DNA from: Hymenobacter monticola
Lineage (GTDB): Bacteria; Bacteroidota; Bacteroidia; Cytophagales; Hymenobacteraceae
Reading direction: 5' to 3'
DNA length: 64,000 bases
Assembly: GCF_022811645.1 (NCBI RefSeq)
Contig: NZ_CP094534.1
Span: 124,001 to 188,000 of the forward strand
The number at the start of each line of letters is the position of its first letter. Within the stretch, counting starts at the first letter, position 1. The notes below the pieces were generated by a model. It saw only the letters and a list, made by a program, of their open reading frames with translations. It was not told where the DNA came from and did no database searches. The position numbers and the translations under genes were made by a program. Below are positions 33,754-42,519 of this stretch, piece by piece.

Positions 33754-34527
33754 TCAGTGCGGCAGCTTGCCCCACGCCGCCGCATCCCAGCTATGGGGCG
33801 TGGCCGCCAGCGCCTCGGCCGTGGCCGGCCCGAAATGCTCCTCATAATAATTGCAGAAGCCTTTCAACGGGCAGCGGGCGCAGTTAGGCTTCAGGAAGAA
33901 GCAAATCTGCTGGCCGTGCCAGTAGTTGTGCTTGTGGAAGTTGAACAGCGTTTCGCCGTCGGCCGGTAACAGGGCCAGCAGCACGGCGTGGGCCTTCTCC
34001 ACCGACACCTTTGGGCCCAGGAAGCCCACCCGCTGCGCCACCCGGTGCACGTGCGTATCGACGGGCAGCACCGGCTTGTGGTAGTTGAAGAGCAGCAGCA
34101 GCGAAGCCGTTTTCAGGCCGATGCCGGGCATCTCCGTCAGCCAGGCCATGCCTTTCTCCGTGGGCCATTCGGCCAAGAAATCCAGCTCAAACGGCCCGCC
34201 CGTTTCGGCCCGGATGCGCCGCAGAATCTCCTGGATGCGCGGCGCCTGCGTATCGGGCCAGCGCGTGGTCCGGATAGCGTGAGCCAACTCCGGCGTGGGG
34301 GCCGCCTCCACCCCGGCCCAGTCGCCGAAGGCTTCCAGCATGCGGTCGTAGGCCAGCTCCTCGTCGGCGTGGGTGGTGCGGTGCGAGAGCACCGTCGAAA
34401 TCAGCTCGCGCATGGGCGTGCGGCGCGGCTCGGGCGGCAGATGCCCGTAGAAATGGTCGAGAATCTGGTGGTCGGCCCAGGCTTTTTCGGCAGTCGATGA
34501 GGTATAGGTAGCGTCGGGAGAAGGCAT
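33754..34527 (-). CDS. nth: Endonuclease III-like DNA glycosylase
   Basis: This 257-residue protein is an HhH-GPD glycosylase. It has STVLSHRTTHADEELAYDRM, the helix-hairpin-helix LTEMPGIGLKTASLLLL with the catalytic Lys, the catalytic Asp in LPVDTHVHRVAQRVGF, and a 4Fe-4S site C-x6-C-x2-C-x5-C (ICFFLKPNCARCPLKGFC). It should excise oxidized pyrimidines and nick abasic sites. It is distinct from classical Nth in having SHRTTHADE where Nth has SAQATD, so it may be a divergent paralogue; the symbol is given for the family only. The ATG at 34527 fits the family start. Confidence 0.87.
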   Translation of the reverse strand: MPSPDATYTSSTAEKAWADHQILDHFYGHLPPEPRRTPMRELISTVLSHRTTHADEELAYDRMLEAFGDWAGVEAAPTPELAHAIRTTRWPDTQAPRIQEILRRIRAETGGPFELDFLAEWPTEKGMAWLTEMPGIGLKTASLLLLFNYHKPVLPVDTHVHRVAQRVGFLGPKVSVEKAHAVLLALLPADGETLFNFHKHNYWHGQQICFFLKPNCARCPLKGFCNYYEEHFGPATAEALAATPHSWDAAAWGKLPH

Positions 34528-34591
34528 TTTGGGTGTACCTACGGCCGAGCCACAAGGTTGCCACAAGCCTTCAAACCCCTTAAGAAAGCAT

Positions 34592-34623
34592 AAAAAAAGG
34601 CGACCAAATTGGCCGCCTTTTTT
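34592..34623. terminator. Terminator hairpin
   Basis: AAAAAAGGCG and CGCCTTTTTT pair around ACCAAATTGGC. It lies 40 bases past the stop of the OmpA gene (minus strand), with a T run. Confidence 0.8.
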
Positions 34624-34662
34624 AGTTGAATACCGGCTGCGCTTACCGCAACCGGCTTTGTC

Positions 34663-35379
34663 TTACAGCTGGCCTTTTTTAGCGGCCTTCTGCATTTTCT
34701 CATTGGCGTAGATGGCTACTTCCACGCGGCGGTTGGCAGCTTTGCCGGCGGCGGTGCTGTTGTCGCCCACGGGCTGGCTCGAGCCATAGCCTTTGGACTC
34801 AATGCGGCCAGAGTCAACACCCTGAGCCTGAATCTCATTCGACACGGCCTGGGCGCGGCGCTCCGACAAAGGCTGATTGATGGCATCCGAACCCGAAGCA
34901 TCGGTGTGGCCTTCAATCAGCACGTTGGTGTCGGCATACTTCTTCAGGGTAGCGGCCAGCTGGTCGATGTTGCCGGCAGCTTCCGGGGTCAGGTTCGACG
35001 AGTTGGTGGCGAACAGGATGCCCGAAGCAAAGGTGATTTTGATGCCCTCGCCCACGCGCTCCACCGTGGCGCCTTCTAGGTCGCGGCGCAGCTCAGCGGC
35101 GGCTTTGTCCATTTTGCGGCCGATGAGGGCACCGGCAGTACCGCCCACCACGGCGCCGATGATGGCACCTTTGGCCGTGCCCGACTTGCCACCGATGAGG
35201 CGGCCGGCCACGCCACCAGCCACGGCACCACCCAGGCCGCCGATGAGGCCACCTTTCAGGGTTTTGCTCATGCCTTTCGGCTTTTGGGTAGAAACGGTCG
35301 AAGTCTGAGCCTGCGCAAAGTTGTTTACCAACAGCAGCAGGGCCAGCAGAAACGTGAGGGATGAACGAAGAAATTTCAT
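34663..35379 (-). CDS. Glycine-zipper plus OmpA-domain protein
   Basis: This 238-residue protein has a signal peptide (ending FAQAQ), a glycine-zipper segment at about residues 45-92 (GGLIGGLGGAVAGGVAGRLIGG, GAIIGAVVGGTAGALIGRKMD), and a C-terminal OmpA domain: GIKITFASGILFATNSSNLTP, VLIEGHTDASGSDAINQPLSERRAQAV, RIESKGYGSSQPVGDNSTAAGKAANRRVEV. Such proteins (YiaD-like) span or anchor in the outer membrane and bind peptidoglycan through Asp and Arg of the OmpA fold. A close paralogue lies at 36064-36807. Confidence 0.92.
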   Translation of the reverse strand: MKFLRSSLTFLLALLLLVNNFAQAQTSTVSTQKPKGMSKTLKGGLIGGLGGAVAGGVAGRLIGGKSGTAKGAIIGAVVGGTAGALIGRKMDKAAAELRRDLEGATVERVGEGIKITFASGILFATNSSNLTPEAAGNIDQLAATLKKYADTNVLIEGHTDASGSDAINQPLSERRAQAVSNEIQAQGVDSGRIESKGYGSSQPVGDNSTAAGKAANRRVEVAIYANEKMQKAAKKGQL

Positions 35380-35531
35380 GTTTAAAAAAGGGTTTGGATA
35401 AAATAGGCCAGCAACAAACGCGACTGGTGCAATGAGCCGGCAAGTAAGCCATTTGCAACCACCTTGCCAAACTCACCGGACGAACCGGACAAATGGCCTG
35501 ACGAACGGATTTGGGGCTTCGTTGAGCCAAA

Positions 35532-35561
35532 AAAAGACCCGGCCGCAAGGCCGGGTCTTTT
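35532..35561. terminator. Terminator hairpin
   Basis: AAAAGACCCGGCC and GGCCGGGTCTTTT pair around GCAA, downstream of the small glycine-zipper gene on the minus strand. Confidence 0.88.
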
Positions 35562-35597
35562 GTGAAGAAGCATGTGGCGGCGGGCCGAGACTACTGC

Positions 35598-35876
35598 TTA
35601 CTTCTTGTTTTTATAATTGTAGTAGCGGGCGGGGTCCTTCTTCTTGTCCTTGTTGCGGCCAATGAGGCCACCGCCCACCACGCCGGCCGCGCCGCCGATG
35701 AGGGCGCCCTTGCCACCGCCTATCACGGCCCCGGTTACGGCACCCGCGCCGCCGCCAATGGCCGCGCCTTTGGCTTTGTTGCTCCAGCCCTTCTTGGGCG
35801 TTTGGGCCTGCGCGGCCGAGCCGGCCAGCATCAAAAAGGCCATTACCAGCAGGAAATATATTTTGAAAGTCTTCAT
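35598..35876 (-). CDS. Small glycine-zipper protein
   Basis: This 92-residue protein has a signal peptide (ending AQAQ), then KGWSNKAKGAAIGGGAGAVTG and GGGKGALIGGAAGVVGGGLIG, a YMGG-type glycine zipper that should insert in a membrane. The tail is strongly basic (NKDKKKDPARYYNYKNKK). It lacks an OmpA domain, so it looks like the zipper half of the two flanking OmpA proteins on its own. It has its own terminators on both sides. Confidence 0.85.
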   Translation of the reverse strand: MKTFKIYFLLVMAFLMLAGSAAQAQTPKKGWSNKAKGAAIGGGAGAVTGAVIGGGKGALIGGAAGVVGGGLIGRNKDKKKDPARYYNYKNKK

Positions 35877-35980
35877 GACGAAAGTTGAATTTGAGTGGAA
35901 AACAGAAACAACGGGATTTTAACGGCAGCTCCCGCGGGGAGGTTGTGTTTCGTTTAGCTCAACCGTCGGCAATCACAAAA

Positions 35981-36022
35981 AACACAAAAAAGGCCGCCCA
36001 ATCGGGCGGCCTTTTTTGTGTT
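35981..36022. terminator. Bidirectional terminator
   Basis: AACACAAAAAAGGCCGCCC and GGGCGGCCTTTTTTGTGTT are perfect 19-base arms around AATC. It lies downstream of the OmpA gene at 36064-36807. Confidence 0.92.
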
Positions 36023-36063
36023 TCTACCCGCACCACATGGTGGTCCAGGTGTCAGCGAGCAGC

Positions 36064-36807
36064 TTACAGACGGCCTTCTTCGGCGGCCTTTTTCATCTTC
36101 TCGTTGGCGTAGATGGCTACTTCCACGCGGCGGTTGGCTTGGCGGCCTTCGGCAGTGGTGTTGTCGCCCACGGGCTGGGTCGAGCCGTAGCCATTGGTGG
36201 TGATGCGGCTCGAAGCCACGCCTTTAGCCATGGTCGAGGTAGCCACGGCTTGGGCCCGGCGCTCGCTCAGGGGCTGGTTGATGGCGTCGGTGCCCGTGTT
36301 GTCGGTGTGGCCTTCAATCAGCACGTTGGTGTCGGGGTACTTCTGGAGCACGGCAGCCATTTTGCTGATGTCGCTTTCCGAAGCCGGACGCAGGGTCGAC
36401 GAGTTGGTGTCGAACAGGATGCCCGAGTCGAAGGTGATTTTGATGCCTTCGCCCACGCGCTCTACCCGGGCGCCTTTCATGTCGTTTTGCAGCTCGGCAG
36501 CGGCTTTGTCCATTTTGCGGCCGATGATGGCCCCGGTGGCACCGCCCGCCGTGGCGCCCACAATGGCGCCGATGGCCGTGCCCTTGCCGCCGCCCAGCAG
36601 GCCGCCTACTACGCCGCCAATAACGGCGCCGCCGCCAGCGCCGAGCAGGCCGCCTTTGGCGGTTTTGCTCATGCCGGTTTTGCGGGCGCCCGTGCCGTTG
36701 TTGGTCGAAAGGTCGGGCTGGGTGCTGGCTTGCTGCGAAGTGGCGCAGGAGCTAAACAGCAGCACGAAGGCCATCAGGACAGAAAGGAGGGATTTGGAGG
36801 TGTTCAT
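36064..36807 (-). CDS. Glycine-zipper plus OmpA-domain lipoprotein
   Basis: This 247-residue protein has a lipoprotein signal (LLFSSC, Cys22), a glycine zipper at about residues 50-95 (GGLLGAGGGAVIGGVVGGLLGG), and an OmpA domain with NVLIEGHTDNTGTDAINQPLSERRAQAV and the Arg/Asp peptidoglycan-binding residues. It is a paralogue of the protein at 34663-35379, with the same order of domains, but lipidated. The start at the ATG 36807 is chosen because the signal begins there; the frame continues to 36879. Confidence 0.93.
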   Translation of the reverse strand: MNTSKSLLSVLMAFVLLFSSCATSQQASTQPDLSTNNGTGARKTGMSKTAKGGLLGAGGGAVIGGVVGGLLGGGKGTAIGAIVGATAGGATGAIIGRKMDKAAAELQNDMKGARVERVGEGIKITFDSGILFDTNSSTLRPASESDISKMAAVLQKYPDTNVLIEGHTDNTGTDAINQPLSERRAQAVATSTMAKGVASSRITTNGYGSTQPVGDNTTAEGRQANRRVEVAIYANEKMKKAAEEGRL

Positions 36808-36843
36808 GTAATGAAGAATTGGTGAGTATTGGGCCGTATACGG

Positions 36844-36877
36844 GAAAAGCCCGTTCCGGTGACAGAACGGGCTTTTC
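36844..36877. terminator. Terminator hairpin
   Basis: GAAAAGCCCGTTC and GAACGGGCTTTTC pair perfectly around CGGTGACA. It lies 40 bases past the accD stop on the minus strand. Confidence 0.85.
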
Positions 36878-36917
36878 AAGAAGTGTGCCGAAAGCGAAAA
36901 ACGCGCCTCAGGTGGTG

Positions 36918-37817
36918 CTATTGGGCTTTTGTGGTGGCGCGACGCGCCTCAGAAAGGTCGGCCGCCACGGGCGTGGGCCGCAGCATGCCCAGCAGGTCGG
37001 CCAGGCGCTGCTTCATTTCGCGGCGGTCCACAATGAAGTCGAGGAAGCCGTGCTCAAGCACAAACTCGGCGCTCTGAAAGCCCTTGGGCAGGTCCTTGCC
37101 GATGGTTTCTTTGATGACGCGCGGGCCGGCAAAGCCGATGAGGGCGCCCGGCTCGGCGATGTTAAAATCGCCCAGCATGGCAAACGAGGCCGTGACGCCG
37201 CCCGTGGTGGGGTCGGTGAGCAAGCTCACGTAGGGCACGCCGGCTTCGGAAAGCAGGGCGAGCTTGGCCGAGGTTTTGGCCATTTGCATCAAGGAGTAGC
37301 CGGCTTCCATCATGCGGGCGCCGCCCGAGCGCGAAATCATGAGGAAGGGCGTGCGGGTTTGGCGGGCGTAGTCGATGGCGCGGGCAATTTTTTCGCCCAC
37401 CACCGAGCCCATCGAGCCGCCGATGAACTTGAAGTCCATGGCTGCCACCACCAAGGGCTGGCCCGCCGAAATGCCGTGGGCGGTGCGCACGGCGTCTTTC
37501 AGGCCGGTGTTGCGCTCGGTGGCGGCCACGCGCTTGGGGTATTCCTTGGTGTCGACGAAGTGCAAGGGGTCGGCCGAGGTCAGGTTGGCGTCCAGCTCGG
37601 TGTATTCGCCGCGGTCGAAGAGAAATTCGAAGTAATCGGCGGCGTCGATGCGGTCGTGGTAGTTGCAGTTGCCGCACACGTAGAGGTGGCGCTTGTGCTC
37701 GGCCATGGTCACCACGGTTTTGCACTCGGGGCACTTGTACCACAGGCCGTCGGGGGTTTCCTTTTTCTGCTCGGTGGGGGTCACAATGCCCTTTTCTACG
37801 CGCTTGAACCAGGCCAT
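36918..37817 (-). CDS. accD: Acetyl-CoA carboxylase carboxyltransferase subunit beta
   Basis: This 299-residue protein has the N-terminal zinc ribbon CPEC...CGNC (residues about 31-56) and the carboxyltransferase core: [71 protein letters not shown] and [13 protein letters not shown]. With AccA it transfers the carboxyl group from carboxybiotin to acetyl-CoA, the first step of fatty acid synthesis. A CAAAGATA (TATCTTTG on its strand) lies at 37918-37925, about 100 bases upstream, and could be the -7 element. Confidence 0.98.
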   Translation of the reverse strand: MAWFKRVEKGIVTPTEQKKETPDGLWYKCPECKTVVTMAEHKRHLYVCGNCNYHDRIDAADYFEFLFDRGEYTELDANLTSADPLHFVDTKEYPKRVAATERNTGLKDAVRTAHGISAGQPLVVAAMDFKFIGGSMGSVVGEKIARAIDYARQTRTPFLMISRSGGARMMEAGYSLMQMAKTSAKLALLSEAGVPYVSLLTDPTTGGVTASFAMLGDFNIAEPGALIGFAGPRVIKETIGKDLPKGFQSAEFVLEHGFLDFIVDRREMKQRLADLLGMLRPTPVAADLSEARRATTKAQ

Positions 37818-38205
37818 ATATTGTTCGCTTTGAGCTGTTAGCGGATGGCTATCAGCTTTTAGGTTTGGAGGAAGAGCCGCTGGCGGCGGGCCGGCGGGTA
37901 CGGATGAAACGGGGCGTCAAAGATAAGCCACGCGCGGCGCTGATTGGGCAGCGGCCAGCAGCTCGGCCGTAGTTTACGCAGAGCTGTTTTTTTGGTCGAA
38001 GCACGAGCGTAGGGCAACTGAACGGCGGGTGAGGCGAGAAAATTTTAGATGGACACTGGCCCCCACATTCAAGCAAATATAGGCCGAAGCATCGGGCAAA
38101 ACCGCCTTTTCGCGGGCCTGGCTGCGCATTAGGCGCTACCTTGCTACGCCAACGCGGCCGGGCAGTCCGGCCACCGACGGCCCGGCCCTGCGCCTTTTTC
38201 TGCCC
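37818..38205. other. 388-base gap between accD and an OmpA gene
   Basis: The two genes diverge. The minus strand has TATCTTTG (37925-37918) as candidate -7 for accD. A second TATATTTG lies at 38081-38074. The plus strand has TACCTTGC (38137-38144) for the OmpA gene. No reading frame with family sequence is visible and I see no other structure. Confidence 0.4.
38137..38144 (+). promoter_or_regulatory. -7-like element TACCTTGC
   Basis: One base from TAnnTTTG, about 62 bases ahead of the GTG at 38206. A -33 partner is not clear. Confidence 0.3.
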
Positions 38206-39228
38206 GTGAAAAGCTTCTCCCCTGCCCTGCTGGGCCTTTCGCTGCTCGCCGCTTCGGCCCTCAACGGCTGCGTGACGGCCCGCAAATACGACGACCTCAG
38301 CGCCCGCCAAAAGGCCGACGCCCAAGGCAAAGACGCCGCCGAGCGCCAGCTCCGCAGCACCACCGCCGAGTTGCAAAAAGCCTCCGACGAGCTGGCCCAG
38401 CTGCGCCTCACCCAGAAGCGCTTGGTGACCGACTCGGCCGAAACCGGCGCTGCCTACCGCAAAACCCGCTCCCTCTACAACGAGCTGAACAACAGCTACG
38501 ACAAGCTCCTTAAAAACAGCGACCGGGAACTGGCCAACAAGTCGTCGGACTACAACAAGGTGGCCAAAGACCTGGCCCGCCGCGAAGCCGAGCTGGGCGA
38601 GCTGGAAACCACCCTGCAAAAAAGCAAGGCCAACAACGACCGCCTCGCCGCCGACCTACAAGCCCGCGAAACCCGCCTCACCGAGCTCACCAAAGCCCTG
38701 GCCGACAAAGACAAAGCCGTGGACGACCTGAAAGCCCGCGTGAGCAAGGCCTTGCTCAGCTTCAACAGCAGCGACCTGCAGGTGAAGCTGAAAGACGGGA
38801 AAGTGTACGTGTCGCTCTCGGAGCAGTTGCTGTTCAAATCGGGCTCGACCAAAGTAGACCCCAAAGGCCAGGAAGCCCTGAAAAAGCTGGCTGCCGTGCT
38901 GCAGGAGCAAAAAGACGTGAACGTGGTGGTGGAAGGTCACACCGACAACGTGCCCATCCTGCGCGGTACTGCCGGCATGACCGACAACTGGGACCTGAGC
39001 GCCCTGCGCGCCACCGAAATCGCGCGCCTGCTCACCACGGCTGGCGTGGCGCCGGAGCGGGTCACGGCCTCGGGCCGGGGCCAGTACGTGCCCGTGGCCG
39101 CCAACGACTCGCCCCAGAACAAGGCCCTGAACCGCCGCACCGAAATCATCCTCACGCCCAAGCTCAACGAGTTGTTTCAGATTCTGGACAGCAACTCGGC
39201 CACGCCAACGGCCCCGGCTGGAAAATAA
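38206..39228 (+). CDS. OmpA-domain lipoprotein with coiled-coil
   Basis: This 340-residue protein has a lipoprotein signal (ALNGC, Cys22), a long helical region rich in Leu/Glu/Lys/Ala with heptad character at about residues 40-185 (AERQLRSTTAELQKASDELAQL, LARREAELGELETTLQKSKANN, ETRLTELTKALADKDKAVDDL), and a C-terminal OmpA domain (LLFKSGSTKVDPKGQEALKKL, VVVEGHTDNVPILRGT, GVAPERVTASGRGQYVPVAAND). It is built like MotB/Pal-type anchors and could span from the outer membrane to peptidoglycan. The start is GTG at 38206, with no closer ATG. Confidence 0.9.
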   Translation: MKSFSPALLGLSLLAASALNGCVTARKYDDLSARQKADAQGKDAAERQLRSTTAELQKASDELAQLRLTQKRLVTDSAETGAAYRKTRSLYNELNNSYDKLLKNSDRELANKSSDYNKVAKDLARREAELGELETTLQKSKANNDRLAADLQARETRLTELTKALADKDKAVDDLKARVSKALLSFNSSDLQVKLKDGKVYVSLSEQLLFKSGSTKVDPKGQEALKKLAAVLQEQKDVNVVVEGHTDNVPILRGTAGMTDNWDLSALRATEIARLLTTAGVAPERVTASGRGQYVPVAANDSPQNKALNRRTEIILTPKLNELFQILDSNSATPTAPAGK

Positions 39229-39324
39229 GGCGTTAGCTTAGTAAAAGGGCTTAATTTTTGCTACCTTGTCTGCGCGGCAGCCGAGGTTGGGGGCTGTTGG
39301 CTTCCACTTCCTTTCCCTTTTTCT

Positions 39325-40764
39325 ATGCTTACAGCTTTTCGCTTTCGCAGCCTGCTTGGTGCGCTTTTTTTGTGGCTCAGCAGCAGTTCTGCGGCCTGGG
39401 CTTCGCACGCCCTGGGCGCCGACATCACCTATGAATACGCGGGCACTACGGCTAGCCCCAACCAGTACCATGTTACGGTACGGCTGTTTCGAGACCTGGG
39501 CTCGCTGGTTGATGACCCGTATGTGACGCTGAACGGCGGCCTCAACGGGTGCAGCGCCACCACGCTGGGCGGTTTCACGATGATGGTGCCGCGCAGCAGC
39601 CGCACAAGGGTTTCGGCGAGTTGCAACAGCACGCCAATCAATTACGAGCTTAGCACCTACGACGCCCTCGTGCAGCTGGCGCCGGCTAGCTGGACGCTCA
39701 GCGTTGAAATGCCAAACCGTGCCGCCGGCGTCGTCAATATTGTTAATTCGCAGAACCAGAGCATTTTCGTTAAAACGGAGCTAAATAATAGCAGCGGTCT
39801 AGTCAATTCTTCGCCCCGTTTTCTCGTCGACCGCCTCATTCAGCTGACCACCTCGCTGGCCCCGCAGCACTACAGCATTGGTGCTTTCGACAGCGAAGGC
39901 GATTCGCTGGTGTACCGGCTGGTGCAGCCCCTGGCTAACCCAACCCCCGCGGCTCCGTGCGGCATGCTCACCAGTGGGGCCATTGCGCCGCACTTCCAGC
40001 TTGATGCCGCTACCGGCGAGTTGGTGACCGTGGGCGGCCCCACGCAACAGGGCTACTACGCGCTGGCCGCTCGGGTTGACGAATACCGGCGTGTGAACGG
40101 TACCTGGCAGCAAATCGGGAGCATCACCCGCGATGCGGCTTATTTCGTGCTTGCCGGCACCAATCAGGCGCCGGTTTTCACCCGTGTGGCGCTGGACGGT
40201 GCGCCCGGCGGCCAGCTCCTGGGCCGAACCATTCCCGCCAATCCGGGCACAACGCTCTCGCTCCGGCTCACGGCCACCGACCCCGACGCCGGCCAAACCC
40301 TAGCTCTGTCGAGCAGCTTCCCCGGAGTGGTGCAGGGCGCCACGTTCCAGGATTTGGGTGGCGGGCAGGCGCAGCTTAACTGGCAAATACCTGCCACGCT
40401 CGCTCCCGGCAGGTACCTGCTGGCGGTTACGGCCCTCGACAATTATTGCGCATCACCGGCCTTTGCCGTGGTCACGGTTCCGGTGCTGGTAACGCAACGG
40501 GTACTGGCTGCACGCACGCGGCAGGAACTGGCGCAACCACCCTTCCCGGTGCCATTCGCTGAGGTGGTGCAATTTCAGTTTGCCGGAAAAGGCGTGCAGC
40601 CCGTCACCATTTCCGATGCGCTGGGCCGCCAGGTGGCCCGCTTGGAAACGGCCGCCGATGGCCGCGTGGTGTGGCAGCCAACCGGCGCACTTTCTGCCGG
40701 CCTCTACTTTGCCCGGAATGGGGACGGCACCCAGGTAGCCCGGCTGCAATACAGTGGCCATTAA
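39325..40764 (+). CDS. Secreted protein with Ig/cadherin-like repeats and T9SS-like tail
   Basis: This 479-residue protein has a signal peptide (ending SAAWAS), then HALGADITYEYAGTTASPNQYHV and two similar sections with FDSEGDSLVYRLVQPL and ALAARVDEYRRVNGTWQQIG. DxDxGD-like segments and TATDPDAGQTLALSSSFPG suggest bacterial cadherin or Ig-like domains. The last 75 residues, from PPFPVPFAEVVQFQFAG to ALSAGLYFARNGDGTQVARLQYSGH, resemble a type IX sorting domain (xPxPF...G). It is 57-percent-plus identical by eye to the next gene, so the two arose by tandem duplication; the figure was not computed and is only a visual impression. Confidence 0.8.
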   Translation: MLTAFRFRSLLGALFLWLSSSSAAWASHALGADITYEYAGTTASPNQYHVTVRLFRDLGSLVDDPYVTLNGGLNGCSATTLGGFTMMVPRSSRTRVSASCNSTPINYELSTYDALVQLAPASWTLSVEMPNRAAGVVNIVNSQNQSIFVKTELNNSSGLVNSSPRFLVDRLIQLTTSLAPQHYSIGAFDSEGDSLVYRLVQPLANPTPAAPCGMLTSGAIAPHFQLDAATGELVTVGGPTQQGYYALAARVDEYRRVNGTWQQIGSITRDAAYFVLAGTNQAPVFTRVALDGAPGGQLLGRTIPANPGTTLSLRLTATDPDAGQTLALSSSFPGVVQGATFQDLGGGQAQLNWQIPATLAPGRYLLAVTALDNYCASPAFAVVTVPVLVTQRVLAARTRQELAQPPFPVPFAEVVQFQFAGKGVQPVTISDALGRQVARLETAADGRVVWQPTGALSAGLYFARNGDGTQVARLQYSGH

Positions 40765-40999
40765 GGGCGGCTTGGATGATGGGGGCCTAGAGCTAGCAGG
40801 AGCCCCAAACCGCCGCACCGAAAGTATCCTGAAGCTCAGACTGTACAAGCAGCTTCAGGTTTCGGGCAGCCGTTTGGGTACACGGCAAACAACTGCTTGC
40901 TTCCAACCAGTACATCATTCGCTTTCAGTCATTGGTAAATAGCTTTGAGGGCTACCGGACTATCCGGTGGTGCCCGCTGCATTTGCCTTTCCTTTCTCA

Positions 41000-42445
41000 A
41001 TGATGCTTCGCTTTACCGTTTTTCGCGCCATCCTGCTTCTCGTTTGCTGCTGGGCAAACGCCTTGGTGGCCCAGGCTTCCCACGTGCTGGGTGGCGACCT
41101 TGCCTACGAGTACACAGGCACTGTGGCTTCTCCAAACCTCTACCGCGTGACGGCGCGCATTTATAGTGACGGCAGTGGAGCGGCGGGCATAGCTGGGCCA
41201 CCCACCGCGATTACGCTCACGTGCAGCCCGAGCGGGTGCGGACAGCCCGCCATCACCACCACGCTGGCGCGGTCGGCGGGCCAAACGGTTGCCACCTCGT
41301 GCACCAGCACCGGTGAGTCGTTCATCATCACCACCCTGCAAGGGCTGGTGACGCTTCCTCCAGGCCAGTGGCAATTGAGCGTCGGTATGGCATCGCGGGC
41401 TGCCGGCATCGTTAATGTATCGCAATCCAGTGCTGTTGGCATTTCCCTTAACGCTGAGTTGGACAATACAACGGGCCTGGTGAACTCCTCGCCTCAATTC
41501 ACTGCATCGCGGCCCGTACACCTCGTGAGCGGCCAGGCGCAACGGTACAGCCTCAGCGCCTTCGATAGCGAAGGCGACTCGCTGGTGTACGAAACCGTGC
41601 AGCCTCTGACGGGCATGGCCAATGCTTCGTCGGTTTGCCCCGCTGCTACCATTGGCGCCGCGGCCCCGCATCTACAGGTAAACGCCGCCACTGGCGAACT
41701 GCTAAACGTGCCCAGCGCCGCCGGACAGCTGGGCATTTATGCGCTGGCCGCTCGCGTGAACGAGTACCGGCGCGTGAACGGCACCTGGCGAAAAATTGGC
41801 AGCGTGATGAGGGAGCTGGATTATTATGCTTCAATCGGCGCCAACCAAGTGCCAACCTTCACCCGCGTGGCCTTGGCGGCCAATCCTACCGGCCAGTTGC
41901 TGGGCCAGGAAATTCGTATTGCCGCGGGCCAAACGGCTACGCTCATCCTAACCGCCGTCGATACTGATGCTGGGCAAACGGTGACGCTGAGCAGCGAAGT
42001 GGCCGGATTAGTGCCCGGGACCACCTTTCAGCCCTTGGCTAACGGCCAGGGCCAGCTCACCTGGCAGGTGCCGGCCACCCTGCCACAGGGCCGCTACCGG
42101 CTGACGGTTTCGGCGCTGGACAATGCTTGCCCGTTGCTGGGCCACAGCGTGCTCACCTTGTCGTTCTTGGTCACGCGCACGGGGCTGGCTACGGCGGAGC
42201 GGCAGGCATTGGCCCAGCCTCCGTTCCCGATGCCGTTCAGCGAAACGGTGCGGTTTCAGTTTGCCGGCCAGGGCGTGCAGCCCGTTATTATCACCGACGC
42301 TTTGGGACGGCTAGTCACTCGGGTTGCCACGGCTGCCGATGGAACCGTGGTGTGGCAGCCGGGCGCGGCCCTGCCCGCCGGGCTTTACTTTGCCCGCAAC
42401 GCACAGGGCACTCAAGTGGCTCGGTTACAGTACAGCGGCAAGTAA
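41000..42445 (+). CDS. Paralogue of the preceding secreted protein
   Basis: This 481-residue protein has the same plan as its neighbour: a signal peptide (ending LVAQ), SHVLGGDLAYEYTGTVASPNLYRV, FDSEGDSLVYETVQPL, ALAARVNEYRRVNGTWRKIG, and a T9SS-like tail starting PPFPMPFSETVRFQFAGQGVQPV. The two ATGs at 41000 and 41003 both suit the signal. It differs most in the first repeat, where it has ITLTCSPSGCGQPAITTTL. Together the pair looks like surface-exposed or secreted proteins delivered by a type IX system. A terminator follows directly. Confidence 0.8.
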   Translation: MMLRFTVFRAILLLVCCWANALVAQASHVLGGDLAYEYTGTVASPNLYRVTARIYSDGSGAAGIAGPPTAITLTCSPSGCGQPAITTTLARSAGQTVATSCTSTGESFIITTLQGLVTLPPGQWQLSVGMASRAAGIVNVSQSSAVGISLNAELDNTTGLVNSSPQFTASRPVHLVSGQAQRYSLSAFDSEGDSLVYETVQPLTGMANASSVCPAATIGAAAPHLQVNAATGELLNVPSAAGQLGIYALAARVNEYRRVNGTWRKIGSVMRELDYYASIGANQVPTFTRVALAANPTGQLLGQEIRIAAGQTATLILTAVDTDAGQTVTLSSEVAGLVPGTTFQPLANGQGQLTWQVPATLPQGRYRLTVSALDNACPLLGHSVLTLSFLVTRTGLATAERQALAQPPFPMPFSETVRFQFAGQGVQPVIITDALGRLVTRVATAADGTVVWQPGAALPAGLYFARNAQGTQVARLQYSGK

Positions 42446-42453
42446 TGCTTGTT

Positions 42454-42508
42454 TCAGCCAAAAGAAAAAGGCCGCTCAGTATCTGAGGGGCCTTTTTCTT
42501 TTGGCTGA
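42454..42508. terminator. Bidirectional terminator
   Basis: TCAGCCAAAAGAAAAAGGCC and GGCCTTTTTCTTTTGGCTGA are perfect 20-base arms between two convergent genes. Confidence 0.93.
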
Positions 42509-42519
42509 GAGCGCCGTGC

